Source of the DNA: Flexivirga caeni
Lineage (GTDB): Bacteria; Actinomycetota; Actinomycetes; Actinomycetales; Dermatophilaceae
Length of the DNA stretch: 64,000 nucleotides
Direction of reading: 5' to 3'
Assembly (NCBI RefSeq): GCF_003724155.1
Contig: NZ_RJJQ01000002.1
Span: 124,001-188,000 of the forward strand
Shown here: in pieces, positions 1 through 9,051 of the stretch
How positions within the stretch are numbered: position 1 is the stretch's first letter
Layout of the letters: every line of letters begins with the position of its first letter
Position numbers and translations under genes: made by a program
Notes under the pieces: generated by a model
What the model saw: the letters and a program-made list of their open reading frames with translations, nothing else
Told to the model about the DNA's origin: nothing
Databases searched by the model: none

Positions 1-1
1 T

Positions 2-55
2 CTTCCCGAAGAGCTTGGGACTCCCGTCGTCTCCTACCCGCCGCCGGCTTCGTGA
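2..55 (+). CDS. C-terminal end of a VapB-type antitoxin (gene starts before the window)
   Basis: The frame entering the window reads LPEELGTPVVSYPPPAS and stops at TGA 53-55. That stop overlaps the GTG start of the PIN toxin in a GTGA junction, the usual arrangement of translationally coupled antitoxin-toxin pairs. Only about 17 residues are visible, so the antitoxin family (ribbon-helix-helix, AbrB or Phd) cannot be decided. The call rests on the overlap and on the identity of the downstream gene. Confidence 0.6.
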   Translation, partial: LPEELGTPVVSYPPPAS

Positions 56-474
56 CGGATTACCTGGTCGACAACTCTGTCTGGGCAAGGGCAATCGCCG
101 GCGACGCGGGCATCGTGGCTCGGCTGCGGCGTATAGAGCGTGCACCGTCCGACCTTTTCGTCACTTGCCCGGCACAGGTTCTCGAGTTCTGCCACAGCGC
201 CCGGTCCCCTGAGGAACACGATCGCCACCGAGCGCAGATGTCGCTCGGGTTTCCCCTGGAACGAGCTCCGGACGAATCGCTGGTGCTCGATATGCAGGGC
301 GCACTGTGGGACTCCGGATTGGTGCGTGCTGCAGGTGCGGTGGACATCCTCATTGCCGGCTACGCGATCGTGAACCATGCGAAGGTATTGGCGGCTGACC
401 ACGACTTCGACCACATCGCGACGGTGAGCGACCTGCAACACGAGTACGTTCCGCCGTCGGTCGACTCCCTGTAG
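52..474 (+). CDS. vapC: PIN-domain ribonuclease, VapC-family toxin
   Basis: This 140-residue protein has the length and acidic-residue pattern of VapC toxins, Mg-dependent endoribonucleases that cleave RNA and are held inactive by the partner antitoxin. It opens with the PIN signature MTDYLVDNSVWAR (first acidic residue Asp7). It has a conserved Glu near residue 45 (QVLEF), an Asp near 98 (GAVDILIAG) and the terminal acidic cluster ADHDFDHIA near 115-123. The GTG start overlaps the stop of the upstream antitoxin, which sets the start. All four catalytic acids are present, so it looks active. The RNA target cannot be told from sequence. Confidence 0.9.
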   Translation: MTDYLVDNSVWARAIAGDAGIVARLRRIERAPSDLFVTCPAQVLEFCHSARSPEEHDRHRAQMSLGFPLERAPDESLVLDMQGALWDSGLVRAAGAVDILIAGYAIVNHAKVLAADHDFDHIATVSDLQHEYVPPSVDSL

Positions 475-511
475 GTTCGTAACGGTCAGCTCACGACCGA
501 CCGGAGGAATC

Positions 512-1144
512 ATGGACAGCACCACCTGGTGGATCATCCTCGCGATCGTGGTGGTGGTCGCGATCCTCGCGCTCATCGCGGTCTGGCAAGGGCGGCGCCG
601 GACCGCAGCGCGGCGCACCGAGGCGCTGGAGTTGCGCGGTCAGGCCAAGGGCAACGCGACCACCGTGACCGAGGCGAAAGAGCGCGCGGCACGAGCGACG
701 GCCGAGGCGGAGGAAGCTCGCGCGGCCGCCGAGGAGCAGGCGAAGAGAGCGAAGGAACTCGAACACGAGGCGCGCTTCGAGCAGAGCGCCGCCGCCGCGA
801 TCGAGCACGAGCAGGCCGAACTGCTGCGGAAGGCGGACCGGCTCGACCCGGATACCCCCACCGACCGGCGCGGCAACCGGATCGAAGGGACCGCGTCCGG
901 CAGCGAGGGGGACAGCCCGATCGACCCCGCGACCGACCGCCCGGTGGAGGAAGCTGCGCGGCAGGAAGACCCGCACGTCGAACGCACGGGCCCGGATGGA
1001 GGCTCTCCGGTGCCCGAGCCGGAGCAGGACTCACCGGCGCCCGAAACCGAGTCGACGCAGGCGGATTCGCCCACGTCGGCCGCATCTGACGCGGAGCCCG
1101 ACAACCGGGCCGTGCGCGACCTGCCGCCGCACGCGAAGGAGTGA
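512..1144 (+). CDS. Single-pass membrane protein with Ala/Glu-rich coiled coil (unknown function)
   Basis: The 210-residue product has an N-terminal hydrophobic anchor (about residues 6-26, rich in Ile, Val and Leu) followed by basic residues, so the N-terminus should face out and the rest lie in the cytoplasm. Residues 40-110 are an Ala/Glu/Arg-rich heptad-like stretch that should form a long coiled coil. The last 100 residues are acidic, Pro/Ser/Asp-rich and probably disordered. GGAGG precedes the ATG. I recognise no catalytic motif. Similar small anchored coiled-coil proteins are common in Actinomycetota and mostly lack a known role. The gene stands alone between vapC and a convergent PEBP gene. 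Confidence 0.75.
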   Translation: MDSTTWWIILAIVVVVAILALIAVWQGRRRTAARRTEALELRGQAKGNATTVTEAKERAARATAEAEEARAAAEEQAKRAKELEHEARFEQSAAAAIEHEQAELLRKADRLDPDTPTDRRGNRIEGTASGSEGDSPIDPATDRPVEEAARQEDPHVERTGPDGGSPVPEPEQDSPAPETESTQADSPTSAASDAEPDNRAVRDLPPHAKE

Positions 1145-1162
1145 ATCCTCGCGAATATCAGG

Positions 1163-1702
1163 CTATTTCGCCTGGTACATCGCGGTGATCACCCCGCGGG
1201 CGAGCAAATTGCCGCCCGTGGTGAACGCGGCGACAGCTGGGCTCGCTGAGTCGTCGAGACCGAGGTCAGCGCCCACCGCGTGCACCGCGAACATGTAGCG
1301 ATGGGGACGGTCGCCGGCGGGCGGCGCGGCACCGCCATACGCCTTGTTGCCGAAGTCGTTGCGCACATGGAAGGCGCCCGACGGCAGGTCAGTGCCCGAG
1401 CCCGCCCCTGCGGGAAGGGACGTCACGTCAGCCGGTATGCCGAGCAGCAGCCAGTGCCAGAAACCGGACGGCGTGGGTGCGTCCGGGTCGAAACACGTCA
1501 CGACATACCCGGTCGTGCCCTCCGGGGCACCGCTCCAGGACAGTTGCGGTGATGTGTTGCCGCCGCTGAATCCCCAGTCGTCGAAGACCTGTTCGTCCGG
1601 CAACGGGTCGCCGTCGGCGAACGACTCACTGGTGACAGTCAGGGCCGCAGTCCGCGGCAACAGCGAATAGGGGTCAGGTGCTTCGGGGCGTTCCAGATCC
1701 AT
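1163..1702 (-). CDS. YbhB/YbcL-type phosphatidylethanolamine-binding (Raf-kinase-inhibitor-like) protein
   Basis: This 179-residue cytosolic protein matches bacterial PEBP proteins over its whole length. It shows NTSPQLSWSGAPEGT, then a VTCFDPDAPTPSGFWHW-type stretch that contains the conserved DPDAP ligand-binding loop and the WHW motif, and RYMFAVHAV near the C-terminus. Family members bind small anionic or phospho-ligands, but bacterial functions are poorly defined. It is transcribed convergently with the coiled-coil gene and lies 18 bp downstream of an LLM oxidoreductase on the same strand, so the two may be cotranscribed. Confidence 0.9.
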   Translation of the reverse strand: MDLERPEAPDPYSLLPRTAALTVTSESFADGDPLPDEQVFDDWGFSGGNTSPQLSWSGAPEGTTGYVVTCFDPDAPTPSGFWHWLLLGIPADVTSLPAGAGSGTDLPSGAFHVRNDFGNKAYGGAAPPAGDRPHRYMFAVHAVGADLGLDDSASPAVAAFTTGGNLLARGVITAMYQAK

Positions 1703-1720
1703 GACGCCACGCTACTCGCG

Positions 1721-2740
1721 TCACGCGCGGGCCGCCGCCATGATCAGCCGGTATGACGCCCGTCGCTCTGCCGCGTCGTGGACCATCGTGGTGATCATCA
1801 GTTCGTCGGCGCCACTCGCTGTGGCTCGCGCGGTAATGCCGGCATACACCTCGGGGCCGGTGCCGGACGTGACGAACCTTCCGAGGCGTTCGACCAGACC
1901 GTGCTCCTCGGGAGTCCATTCGTGAGCCAGCGCTTCCTCCGGGGAAGGAAGCGGTCCCGGCCGGTTCTGCCGGAGCCGCACAGTGGACAGGGACGCCGCC
2001 AGGTCGAGTTCGGTTGCGCGCTCAGGAGTTTCGGCTGCGATGGCCGACACCGCGAGCATGCTGTGCGGCTCGCTGGGGCAGTCCGGTCGGCCGTTCGGCT
2101 GGAACGAGGCGCGGTAGGCGTCGAACGCCTCCCGGGGGTCCACGCTGCCGAAATGCCCGGCGAAGGCGAAGTTGGTGCCGAGGAGACCGGCCGCCTGCGC
2201 GCCATACATGCTGGAGCCGAGGATCCAGACCGGCGGCAGCGGGACGTCGGTCGGCTGGGCGCTGATCGGCGCGAACGGGTGGTCGTCGGGGAAGCCATCG
2301 ACATACGCACGCAACTCGGCGAACTGCTGCGGGAAGTCGTCGGCGATCAGCGCCTCCTTGCTGCGCCGCAGCGCGAACGCGGTCAGCTGGTCGGTGCCCG
2401 GCGCGCGACCCAGGCCGAGGTCGATGCGCCCTGGGTACAGGGCTTCCAGCACCCGGAATGTCTCCGCAACCTGCAGCGGCGCATGGTTGGGCAGCATGAT
2501 CCCGCCCGCCCCCACGCGGATGCGCTCGGTCGCGGCGGCGACTGCAGTTATCATGACGACCGGCGAGGAGCTCGCCACACTGGGCAAATTGTGGTGCTCG
2601 GCGACCCAGAACCGTTCGTAGCCAAGTGATTCAGTCTCCTGCGCGAGCGCAATCGTTTCGCGCAGCGCGTCGGACGCGGTGCGCCCGGCGGAGATCGGGG
2701 ACAGGTCGAGCACGGACAGGGGTATGGCGGTGTCGGTCAC
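1721..2740 (-). CDS. LLM-class flavin-dependent oxidoreductase (luciferase-like)
   Basis: The 339-residue protein has the TIM-barrel pattern of the bacterial-luciferase-like MsnO8 subgroup: PLSVLDLSP at the N-terminus, [10 protein letters not shown] near residue 42, a [18 protein letters not shown] stretch, and [10 protein letters not shown] near residue 115. Members are reduced-flavin (FMNH2 or F420) monooxygenases or oxidoreductases; the substrate is not predictable. It is divergent from the plsC-like gene, with only about 70 bp between their starts to hold both promoters. Confidence 0.92.
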   Translation of the reverse strand: MTDTAIPLSVLDLSPISAGRTASDALRETIALAQETESLGYERFWVAEHHNLPSVASSSPVVMITAVAAATERIRVGAGGIMLPNHAPLQVAETFRVLEALYPGRIDLGLGRAPGTDQLTAFALRRSKEALIADDFPQQFAELRAYVDGFPDDHPFAPISAQPTDVPLPPVWILGSSMYGAQAAGLLGTNFAFAGHFGSVDPREAFDAYRASFQPNGRPDCPSEPHSMLAVSAIAAETPERATELDLAASLSTVRLRQNRPGPLPSPEEALAHEWTPEEHGLVERLGRFVTSGTGPEVYAGITARATASGADELMITTMVHDAAERRASYRLIMAAARA

Positions 2741-2813
2741 GACTCGTGCAACATCGGGAACCGGTCACGGCATTCCGGCGGGCGCGAGACCTACCCATCG
2801 GTAAGGTTCGCCC

Positions 2814-3518
2814 ATGGAACCGATCTACACCGGCGTCATCACCTTCGCTCGAGGTGTCTTTGCCGTGCAGGGGCTGAAGTTCGAGCGGACCGGTTCGGAG
2901 CACATTCCGCGCACCGGCGGCGCGGTAATCGCGATGAACCACATCGGCTACTTCGACTTCGCCTACGCCGGCTATTCCGCGCTCGACGTCAGCCGGCTGG
3001 TGCGGTTCATGGCCAAGAAGGACGTCTTCGAGCACCGGCTCTCCGGGCCGTTGATGCGTGGCATGAAACACATCCCGGTCGATCGCTCCGCCGGAGCGGA
3101 CGCGTATCATGCCGCGGTCGACGCGCTGCGCGCCGGTGAACTCATCGGCGTGTTCCCGGAGACGACCATCTCGCAGTCGTTCGAGTTGCGGCCGTTCAAG
3201 TCCGGTGCGGTGCGTATGGCGCAGGCAGCCGGCGTGCCGGTGATCCCGATGGTGTTGTGGGGTTCGCAGCGTGTCTGGACCAAGGGTCTGCCGCGGCAGC
3301 TGTGGCGGCCCAAGGTGCCGATCCGGATCGATGTCGGCGCGCCCTTCGCTATTGCGTCCGATGCGGACGTGGAGGCCGAGACAGCAGCGCTGCGGGAGCG
3401 CATGGCGACGATGTTGCACGCCGTGCAGGAGTCCTACGAGCCGCTGACCGGCGACGACCTGAAGTATCTGCCGGCCCGGCTCGGTGGCACGGCGCCGCTG
3501 CCGGAGGATGCCGGCTGA
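2814..3518 (+). CDS. 1-acyl-sn-glycerol-3-phosphate acyltransferase (PlsC family)
   Basis: This membrane-associated acyltransferase of 234 residues would esterify lysophosphatidate or a related lysolipid with an acyl chain. The catalytic HX4D motif is NHIGYFD (His43, Asp48). The second family motif appears as VFPETTIS, where FPEGTRS is canonical, so the EGTR glycine and arginine are replaced. A PVIPMVLWG block completes the fold. Length is typical of short actinobacterial PlsC paralogues. It is monocistronic, with a 14-bp-stem hairpin directly downstream. The altered FPEGTRS suggests an acceptor other than standard lysophosphatidate, but this is inference. Confidence 0.88.
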   Translation: MEPIYTGVITFARGVFAVQGLKFERTGSEHIPRTGGAVIAMNHIGYFDFAYAGYSALDVSRLVRFMAKKDVFEHRLSGPLMRGMKHIPVDRSAGADAYHAAVDALRAGELIGVFPETTISQSFELRPFKSGAVRMAQAAGVPVIPMVLWGSQRVWTKGLPRQLWRPKVPIRIDVGAPFAIASDADVEAETAALRERMATMLHAVQESYEPLTGDDLKYLPARLGGTAPLPEDAG

Positions 3519-3527
3519 CGCAATCCG

Positions 3528-3563
3528 CACCGAGTGACGCACGTGCAACTGCGTCACTCGGTG
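3528..3563 (+). terminator. Perfect 14-bp hairpin after the plsC-like gene
   Basis: CACCGAGTGACGCA at 3528-3541 and TGCGTCACTCGGTG at 3550-3563 are exact reverse complements around an 8-nt loop, starting 10 bp after the acyltransferase stop. No T-run follows, as is usual for actinobacterial terminators. Its position also argues against starting recQ at the first in-frame ATG (3534), which would lie inside the stem. Confidence 0.75.
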
Positions 3564-3647
3564 GCACCGGCGTCAGTCGCGGTATGCCGTGCCCTGAGAG
3601 GCCCCTGCGTGCGGAGGGTTGTCAGTGACCAGCCACAGACTGACACC

Positions 3648-5738
3648 ATGACGAGCGTGACTGCACCGACCATCGAGACCACCGCCGACGAGGTCCTGTG
3701 CGTCCTGGCCGGTCCAGGAGCCCGGCTGCGCGACGGCCAGCTGGAGGCGCTGCAGGCACTGACGCAGCCCGGTGCACGGGTGCTGGTCGTGCAGGCGACC
3801 GGATGGGGCAAGTCGGCGGTCTACTGGATTGCGACCTCCTGGCTGCGTGCGCAAGGTCGCGGGCCGACGCTGGTGATCTCGCCGCTGCTGTCGCTGATGC
3901 GCGATCAGGTGGCCGCCGCCGCCCGGGCCGGGCTGCGCGCAGCCACACTGAACAGTTCGAACATCGGTGACTGGCAGCAGATCGAGGCCGCACTGGCGGC
4001 CGGGGAGATCGATGTGTTGCTCGTCTCGCCGGAGCGGCTGGCCAATCCGACATTCGGTGCGCGCGTCATGGAGCAGCTGACCGGCGCACTCGGACTGGTC
4101 GTGGTCGATGAAGCGCACTCGGTGTCCGACTGGGGCCATGACTTCCGGCCCGACTACCGCAGGGTCACCGACGTGCTGCGCCGGCTCAACCCCGAAACCC
4201 CGGTGCTCGCGACCACCGCGACCGCCAACGCCCGCGTGGTCGACGACATCGCCGCGCAGTTCGGCGACAGCACGCTGGTGCTGCGCGGCCCGCTGGCCCG
4301 GGCGAGCCTGCAACTCGCGGTGCTCCCGCAGCTCGACCCGTTGCAGCGCTTCGCATGGGTTGTCGACCACCTGCCGCGGCTGCCCGGGTCCGGGATCGTC
4401 TACACCCTCACTGTCGCCGACGCTGAACGTCTCGCGGAGGCGCTCCGCAGCCGGTATGGCGACGAGCTGCCCGTCGCGGCATACACCGGTCAGCTCGACT
4501 CCGATCGTCGCGAGGCACTCGAGGAGGACTTGCGCGCCAACCGGGTGAAGGCGCTGGTCGCGACGTCGGCACTCGGCATGGGCTACGACAAGCCGGACCT
4601 GGGATTCGTCATACACGTGGGGGCGCCGCCGTCGCCGGTGTCCTGCTACCAGCAGGTCGGCCGTGCCGGACGGGCCATCGACCACGCGCTGGTCGCGTTG
4701 CTGCCGTCGGCGGGCGACGACGGCGTGTGGGACTACTTCGCGACAGCGACGATCCCGAAGGAGCGGGAGGTGCGCCGGCTGCTGGACACGCTCGGCACTG
4801 CCGAAGACACCATGTCGGTGCCACAGCTCGAGGCCGAGACCGGGCTGCGGCGCACCAAAGTGGAGCTGCTGCTCAAGCAGCTCGCGGTCGACGGAGTGAC
4901 CGAGCGTTCGCCGGACGGCTGGCGCGCCACCGGCCGGACCTGGAAGTTCGACCAGGATCACTACGACGGAGTGCTCGCCGTGCGACGTCGCGAGGCGGAC
5001 ATCATGCGGCGCTATACCGGTGGCGAGCAGTGCCTGATGCAGCTGTTGCAGGAGTCGCTGGACGACCCGCAGGCCGCTCCGTGCGGGCGGTGCTCGGTCT
5101 GCTTGGGCGCCCTGCCCGAGCCACTGGGTGCAGGAGCGCAGCCGGAGACGATCGCCGGTGTCAGGCGGGTGCTGCGCACCGAGCAGCACGTGCTCGATCC
5201 ACGCAAGATGTGGCCCGGCGGCAGGTTCGGGCGGCGCGGCCGGATCCCGCCCGCCGAGGCGGCGGACGAGGGGCGGGTGATCGTGCATGCGAACGCCGTC
5301 GAGTGGGCCGACCTGCTCACCGGCGCGTTGCGGCAGGACGGGCCACCGCCGCCCGACCTGGTCGAGGCGTGCGTGCGCACTCTCGCCCGGTGGGGCTGGG
5401 CCGAGCGCCCGTCGCTGATCGTCGGGCTCAGTGCGACTGGGCACCCGCAACTGGTCGGCGGCGTCGTCGATGCGCTGGGCAGCGCAGGTCGGCTGCCCAC
5501 CGCGATCTGGCAGGTGGGGGTGAGCACGCCCGAGGATGCAACGTCCGCGACCGAGGCCGCCTGCTGGCGTGATGCGTTCGCCGCGGCTGCGCCACCGGAG
5601 GTCGCCGGAGCTGTGGTGCTGCTGGTCGTCGACCAGTCGTCGTCCGGCTGGGTGACGACGCTCGCGGCCGCTGCACTGCGGAATGCCGGTGCGCAGGCCG
5701 TGCTGCCGCTCCTGCTGCACCGCAACATCGGCGGCTGA
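3648..5738 (+). CDS. RecQ-family ATP-dependent DNA helicase
   Basis: The 696-residue protein is an SF2 3'-5' helicase. Motif I is QATGWGKSAVYW (Lys55), motif II is VVVDEAH (154-157), and motif III is ATTATAN. Motif V/VI includes ATSALGMGYDKPDLGFVIH and QQVGRAGR. A Cys cluster (residues about 463-490, CLMQLL to APCGRCSVC) matches the RecQ zinc-binding subdomain. A C-terminal extension of about 170 residues resembles a phosphoribosyltransferase-like fold (VVLLVVDQSSSGWVTT), as in several actinobacterial RecQ-like proteins. I chose the ATG at 3648 because the longer frame would include the upstream terminator. Confidence 0.92.
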   Translation: MTSVTAPTIETTADEVLCVLAGPGARLRDGQLEALQALTQPGARVLVVQATGWGKSAVYWIATSWLRAQGRGPTLVISPLLSLMRDQVAAAARAGLRAATLNSSNIGDWQQIEAALAAGEIDVLLVSPERLANPTFGARVMEQLTGALGLVVVDEAHSVSDWGHDFRPDYRRVTDVLRRLNPETPVLATTATANARVVDDIAAQFGDSTLVLRGPLARASLQLAVLPQLDPLQRFAWVVDHLPRLPGSGIVYTLTVADAERLAEALRSRYGDELPVAAYTGQLDSDRREALEEDLRANRVKALVATSALGMGYDKPDLGFVIHVGAPPSPVSCYQQVGRAGRAIDHALVALLPSAGDDGVWDYFATATIPKEREVRRLLDTLGTAEDTMSVPQLEAETGLRRTKVELLLKQLAVDGVTERSPDGWRATGRTWKFDQDHYDGVLAVRRREADIMRRYTGGEQCLMQLLQESLDDPQAAPCGRCSVCLGALPEPLGAGAQPETIAGVRRVLRTEQHVLDPRKMWPGGRFGRRGRIPPAEAADEGRVIVHANAVEWADLLTGALRQDGPPPPDLVEACVRTLARWGWAERPSLIVGLSATGHPQLVGGVVDALGSAGRLPTAIWQVGVSTPEDATSATEAACWRDAFAAAAPPEVAGAVVLLVVDQSSSGWVTTLAAAALRNAGAQAVLPLLLHRNIGG

Positions 5739-5802
5739 CGCGGCGCTTGCCGGCCACCGGACGTTCATCGAACGGATGGCCAGGTCGGGTAGCTTCGCGG
5801 CC

Positions 5803-6852
5803 ATGCGAGCTCTCACCGTCATACCCGGCAAGGCCGGAAGCCTTGCTGTGCAAGACGTTCCGGAACCGGACGATGCGCTGGGCGACGTTCTGGTCGACGG
5901 TATGGCGGTCGGCGTATGTGCCACGGACCGTGAGCTGGCCGAGGGCCTCTACGGCTGGGCACCGGCCGGGTCGGAACGCCTGGTGATCGGCCACGAATCG
6001 CTCGGCCGGGTGCGCACCGCGCCCGACGGCAGTGGATTCGCACCGGGCGACCTGATCGTCGGCGTGGTCCGGATGCCCGATCCGCGACCGTGCGGCGCAT
6101 GCGCGCACGGAGAGTGGGACATGTGCCGCAACGGCGAATACACCGAGCACGGGATCAAGTCACTGCACGGCTTCGCCGCCGAACGGTGGCGCGTGCGGTC
6201 CGATCACGCGGTTCGGCTCGACCCGCGACTGGAGCCGGTCGGCATGCTGCTGGAGCCGACGACCATCGTGGCGAAGGCGTGGGAGCAGGTCGACCGCATC
6301 GGTGCGCGAGCGTGGTCGGATCCGCAGTCGGTGCTGATCACCGGCGCCGGGCCGGTCGGGCTGCTGGCCGCGCTGATCGGCGCCCAGCGCGGCCTGGATG
6401 TCCACGTGCTGGACCGGATGGCCGGCGGCGTGAAACCCGAGCTGGTCCGGATGCTGGGCGCGACCTACCACGCCGGCGACGCAGCCGAGCTGGTGGAGCG
6501 GCTGGCCCCGGACGTGGTCATCGAGGGTACCGGCGCGGTGCCCGTCGTGCGGGCGGTCCTGTCGAACCCGAAGCCCTACGCGATCACCGTGCTCACCGGT
6601 CTGTCCAACCCGGGCGAGCACGTCACGATCGATCTCGGTCCCGTCAATCGGGCGATGGTGCTCGGCAACGCCGTTGCCGTCGGATCGGTCAATGCGAACC
6701 TGCGGCACTACGAGACCGGTGCTGCGGTGCTTGCCGCGGCAGATCTCGGCTGGTTGCAGCGGATGATCACCCGGCGGGTGCCCATGGAGCGGTATGCCGA
6801 CGCGTTCGCGGCACAGCCGGACGACGTGAAGGTCGTACTCACCGTCGAGTGA
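5803..6852 (+). CDS. Zinc-type alcohol dehydrogenase, glucose 1-dehydrogenase-like (MDR family)
   Basis: This 349-residue medium-chain dehydrogenase would oxidise a sugar or polyol with NAD(P). It contains CATDRELAEG (first zinc ligand), GHESLGRV (second), a reduced structural-zinc lobe (PCGACAHGEWDMC), and the Rossmann motif ITGAGPVGLLAAL. The layout and C-terminal domain follow archaeal/bacterial glucose dehydrogenases. It starts 65 bp after recQ on the same strand but is functionally unrelated. The start was set at the ATG of MRALTVIPG because the upstream residues are not family-like. It uses rare codons in the stretch GTC ATA CCC near 5819 and GTA TGT near 5913. Confidence 0.85.
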   Translation: MRALTVIPGKAGSLAVQDVPEPDDALGDVLVDGMAVGVCATDRELAEGLYGWAPAGSERLVIGHESLGRVRTAPDGSGFAPGDLIVGVVRMPDPRPCGACAHGEWDMCRNGEYTEHGIKSLHGFAAERWRVRSDHAVRLDPRLEPVGMLLEPTTIVAKAWEQVDRIGARAWSDPQSVLITGAGPVGLLAALIGAQRGLDVHVLDRMAGGVKPELVRMLGATYHAGDAAELVERLAPDVVIEGTGAVPVVRAVLSNPKPYAITVLTGLSNPGEHVTIDLGPVNRAMVLGNAVAVGSVNANLRHYETGAAVLAAADLGWLQRMITRRVPMERYADAFAAQPDDVKVVLTVE

Positions 6853-6885
6853 GCGGCTGTCAGAGCGGTCCGGAAGAATGGCGCC

Positions 6886-8256
6886 GTGCGTTCCACGGCC
6901 AGCATCATGCATCTGGACCTCGACGCATTCTTCGCCGCCGTCGAGCAGCGCGACAAGCCGTCGCTGCGCGGCAAACCCGTGTGCGTCGGGGGAATCGGCG
7001 CGCGCGGGGTGGTCGCCACCGCGTCATACGAGGCTCGCAAGTTCGGCGCGCGGTCGGCGATGCCGACGGCCGAGGCGCGCCGGCGCTGCCCGCCCGGCAC
7101 CGCCTTCCTCTACCCACGCGGTGACGCCTACCGCGCGTCGAGCCGCATCGTCATGGGCCTGCTGCACGAGGCCTCGCCGCTGGTGGAGCAGGTCAGCGTC
7201 GACGAAGCGTATGTCGACCTCGCCGCGAGCGACGGCATCGAACTGACCCCGGAGGGCGTGCGTGCTGCCGCGCGTGAGCTGCTAACCGAAATCGCCCGCG
7301 CCACAGGCGGTTTGACCGCATCCGCGGGCATCGGGAGCTCGAAGATGCTCGCCAAGATCTGCTCGGACCTGGAGAAGCCGGCCGGCCTGGTGGTCGTGCC
7401 TCCGGGGCGGGAGCTGGAGTTGCTGGCGCCGATGTCCGTGCGGGTGATCAGCGGGGTCGGTCCGGCGACCGAGGCGCGGCTGCGGTCGTTCGGGGTGGAG
7501 ACGGTCGCCGACCTGCAGCGGATGGAGCTGCCCGACCTGGTGAGCATCTTCGGGTCGGCGCACGGAGAGAGCCTGCACCGGCTGGCGCGTGCGCAGGATG
7601 ATCGGCCGGTCGTGGTCGAGCGCGAGGCGAAGAGCGTGTCCGCGGAGGAGACGTTCGAGCAGGATGTCGTCGACCACGCCGTGCTGGACGCAGAACTCGT
7701 GAGCCTCGCTCGTCGCACCGCGGCCCGGCTGGGAAAGTCGGCCATGTTCGCGCGCACCGTCACGATCAAGGTTAGACAGCACGATTTCGCAACCTCGACC
7801 CGGTCGGAGACCCTGCTGCACCCGACCGGTGACGCGGGCGCGATCCTCGACGTGGCGCGGCGGCTGCTCGCCGGCGTGGACGTCTCCGGCGGGTTGCGGT
7901 TGCTCGGCGTCGGCGTGTCCGGCCTGAGCACACACGCACAGGAGCAGCTGCGGTTCGACGAGGACGCGGAGCAGGAGTTGCCGATCCCGGTGGACGCTGC
8001 CGAGGTGGACGTGCCGGCGACACCCGCTGGCGACGTCCGGCGCACGCCCGGCCCCGCGGCATACTCGACGGGGCCGCCCCAGTGGTGGCCGGGCCAGGAC
8101 GTCGAGCACGAGGTGCACGGTGCGGGGTGGGTCTGGGGCAGTGGTCTGGGCCGGGTGACCGTGCGCTTCGAGGGCCCGACCACGGTGCCGGGTCCGGTGC
8201 GGACCTTCCGTGCCCGCGACGCCCAGCTGAGCAAGGCGGGGCCGCCGCGCTGGTGA
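6886..8256 (+). CDS. dinB: DNA polymerase IV (Y-family, DinB)
   Basis: This 456-residue translesion polymerase copies damaged or misaligned templates with low fidelity. The catalytic acids appear in HLDLDAFFAAVEQ (Asp11, Asp13) and SVDEAYVDL (Asp106, Glu107). YPRGDAYR, ASAGIGSSKMLAKICSD, and the thumb helix-hairpin-helix (ISGVGPATEARL) follow. The little-finger domain ends near residue 360, and an extra 90-residue tail, partly Pro/Ala-rich, resembles the C-terminal tail of actinobacterial DinB2-type proteins. The GTG start gives the standard N-terminus. No beta-clamp QLxLF box is obvious; the closest is EQLRFDED near residue 350. Confidence 0.95.
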   Translation: MRSTASIMHLDLDAFFAAVEQRDKPSLRGKPVCVGGIGARGVVATASYEARKFGARSAMPTAEARRRCPPGTAFLYPRGDAYRASSRIVMGLLHEASPLVEQVSVDEAYVDLAASDGIELTPEGVRAAARELLTEIARATGGLTASAGIGSSKMLAKICSDLEKPAGLVVVPPGRELELLAPMSVRVISGVGPATEARLRSFGVETVADLQRMELPDLVSIFGSAHGESLHRLARAQDDRPVVVEREAKSVSAEETFEQDVVDHAVLDAELVSLARRTAARLGKSAMFARTVTIKVRQHDFATSTRSETLLHPTGDAGAILDVARRLLAGVDVSGGLRLLGVGVSGLSTHAQEQLRFDEDAEQELPIPVDAAEVDVPATPAGDVRRTPGPAAYSTGPPQWWPGQDVEHEVHGAGWVWGSGLGRVTVRFEGPTTVPGPVRTFRARDAQLSKAGPPRW

Positions 8257-8288
8257 ATCCGGTTGACGGTACTTGGAAGATAGCTCCC

Positions 8289-9047
8289 ATGCGGAGTTTT
8301 CGGGAACTCGTGGAAGAAGCGGTAGCGGTCGATGTCTCGGGCTGGGACTTCTCCTGGCTCGACGGGCGCGCCACCGAGGAGCGGCCGCCGTGGGGGTATG
8401 CCGGGCTGCTCGCCGCGGCCCTCGCGGATGCCCGCAGCGCGCTGGATCTGCAGACCGGCGGGGTAGAGGTGGTGGACTCGGCACCCACCTTGCCCGCGCG
8501 CATGACGGTCACCGAAGGCTGGCCCCCGAATGCGGTTGAAGCGCGAAAACGTTTGGGGCCCAGGGGAGTCCAAGTAGTTGAGATCGGTGTCGACGATCCG
8601 CTGCCGTTCGCGGACGGCAGCTTCGACCTGGTGACTTCCCGTCACCCGGTCCGGACCCCGTGGCCGGAGATTGCGCGTGTGCTGAGTCCCGGTGGGCACT
8701 ACCTGGCGCAGCACGTCGGCCCGGAGTCGGCGTTCGAGCTCATTGAGTGGCTCACCGGTCCACTGCCGGCGCACGTGCGTGACGGCCGCCATCCCCGGCA
8801 TGACCGGGACGGGGCCGCGAGCGCCGGGCTGGTCGTCGACGACCTGCGAACCGCCCGGTGTCGCATGGAGTTTCGCGACGTCGGCGCGGTCGTCTACATC
8901 CTGCGCAAGTGCGTGTGGTGGGTGCCTGACTTCACCGCCCCGAGGTATGCCGAGAGGCTGCTCGACCTGGACGCTCGGATCCGCGAGTCCGGCCCGTTCG
9001 TCGCGCATTCCACCCGGTTGCTGGTGCGTGCGTCCCAACCCGGGTGA
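8289..9047 (+). CDS. SAM-dependent methyltransferase (class I)
   Basis: The 252-residue protein resembles the actinobacterial methyltransferase-domain family. The SAM site is degenerate (SALDLQTGGVEVVDS in place of LDxGxGxG). The later motifs are clear: VEIGVDDPLPFADGSFDLVTSRH and the EIARVLSPGGHYLAQHVG post-II block. It starts 32 bp after dinB on the same strand. The in-frame ATG at 8289 was preferred because the longer frame runs into dinB. The substrate is unknown, and the loss of the glycine motif leaves SAM binding plausible but not certain. Confidence 0.82.
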   Translation: MRSFRELVEEAVAVDVSGWDFSWLDGRATEERPPWGYAGLLAAALADARSALDLQTGGVEVVDSAPTLPARMTVTEGWPPNAVEARKRLGPRGVQVVEIGVDDPLPFADGSFDLVTSRHPVRTPWPEIARVLSPGGHYLAQHVGPESAFELIEWLTGPLPAHVRDGRHPRHDRDGAASAGLVVDDLRTARCRMEFRDVGAVVYILRKCVWWVPDFTAPRYAERLLDLDARIRESGPFVAHSTRLLVRASQPG

Positions 9048-9051
9048 TGCG

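Noticed and set aside
3534-3647. Longer RecQ N-terminus from ATG 3534
   Set aside because: This segment lies inside and just after a perfect 14-bp terminator hairpin and has no helicase similarity; ATG 3648 fits better.
3573-5924. 783-codon minus-strand frame antisense to recQ
   Set aside because: Composition is Arg/Gln/Ala/Pro-rich without motifs; recQ on the plus strand carries all helicase motifs.
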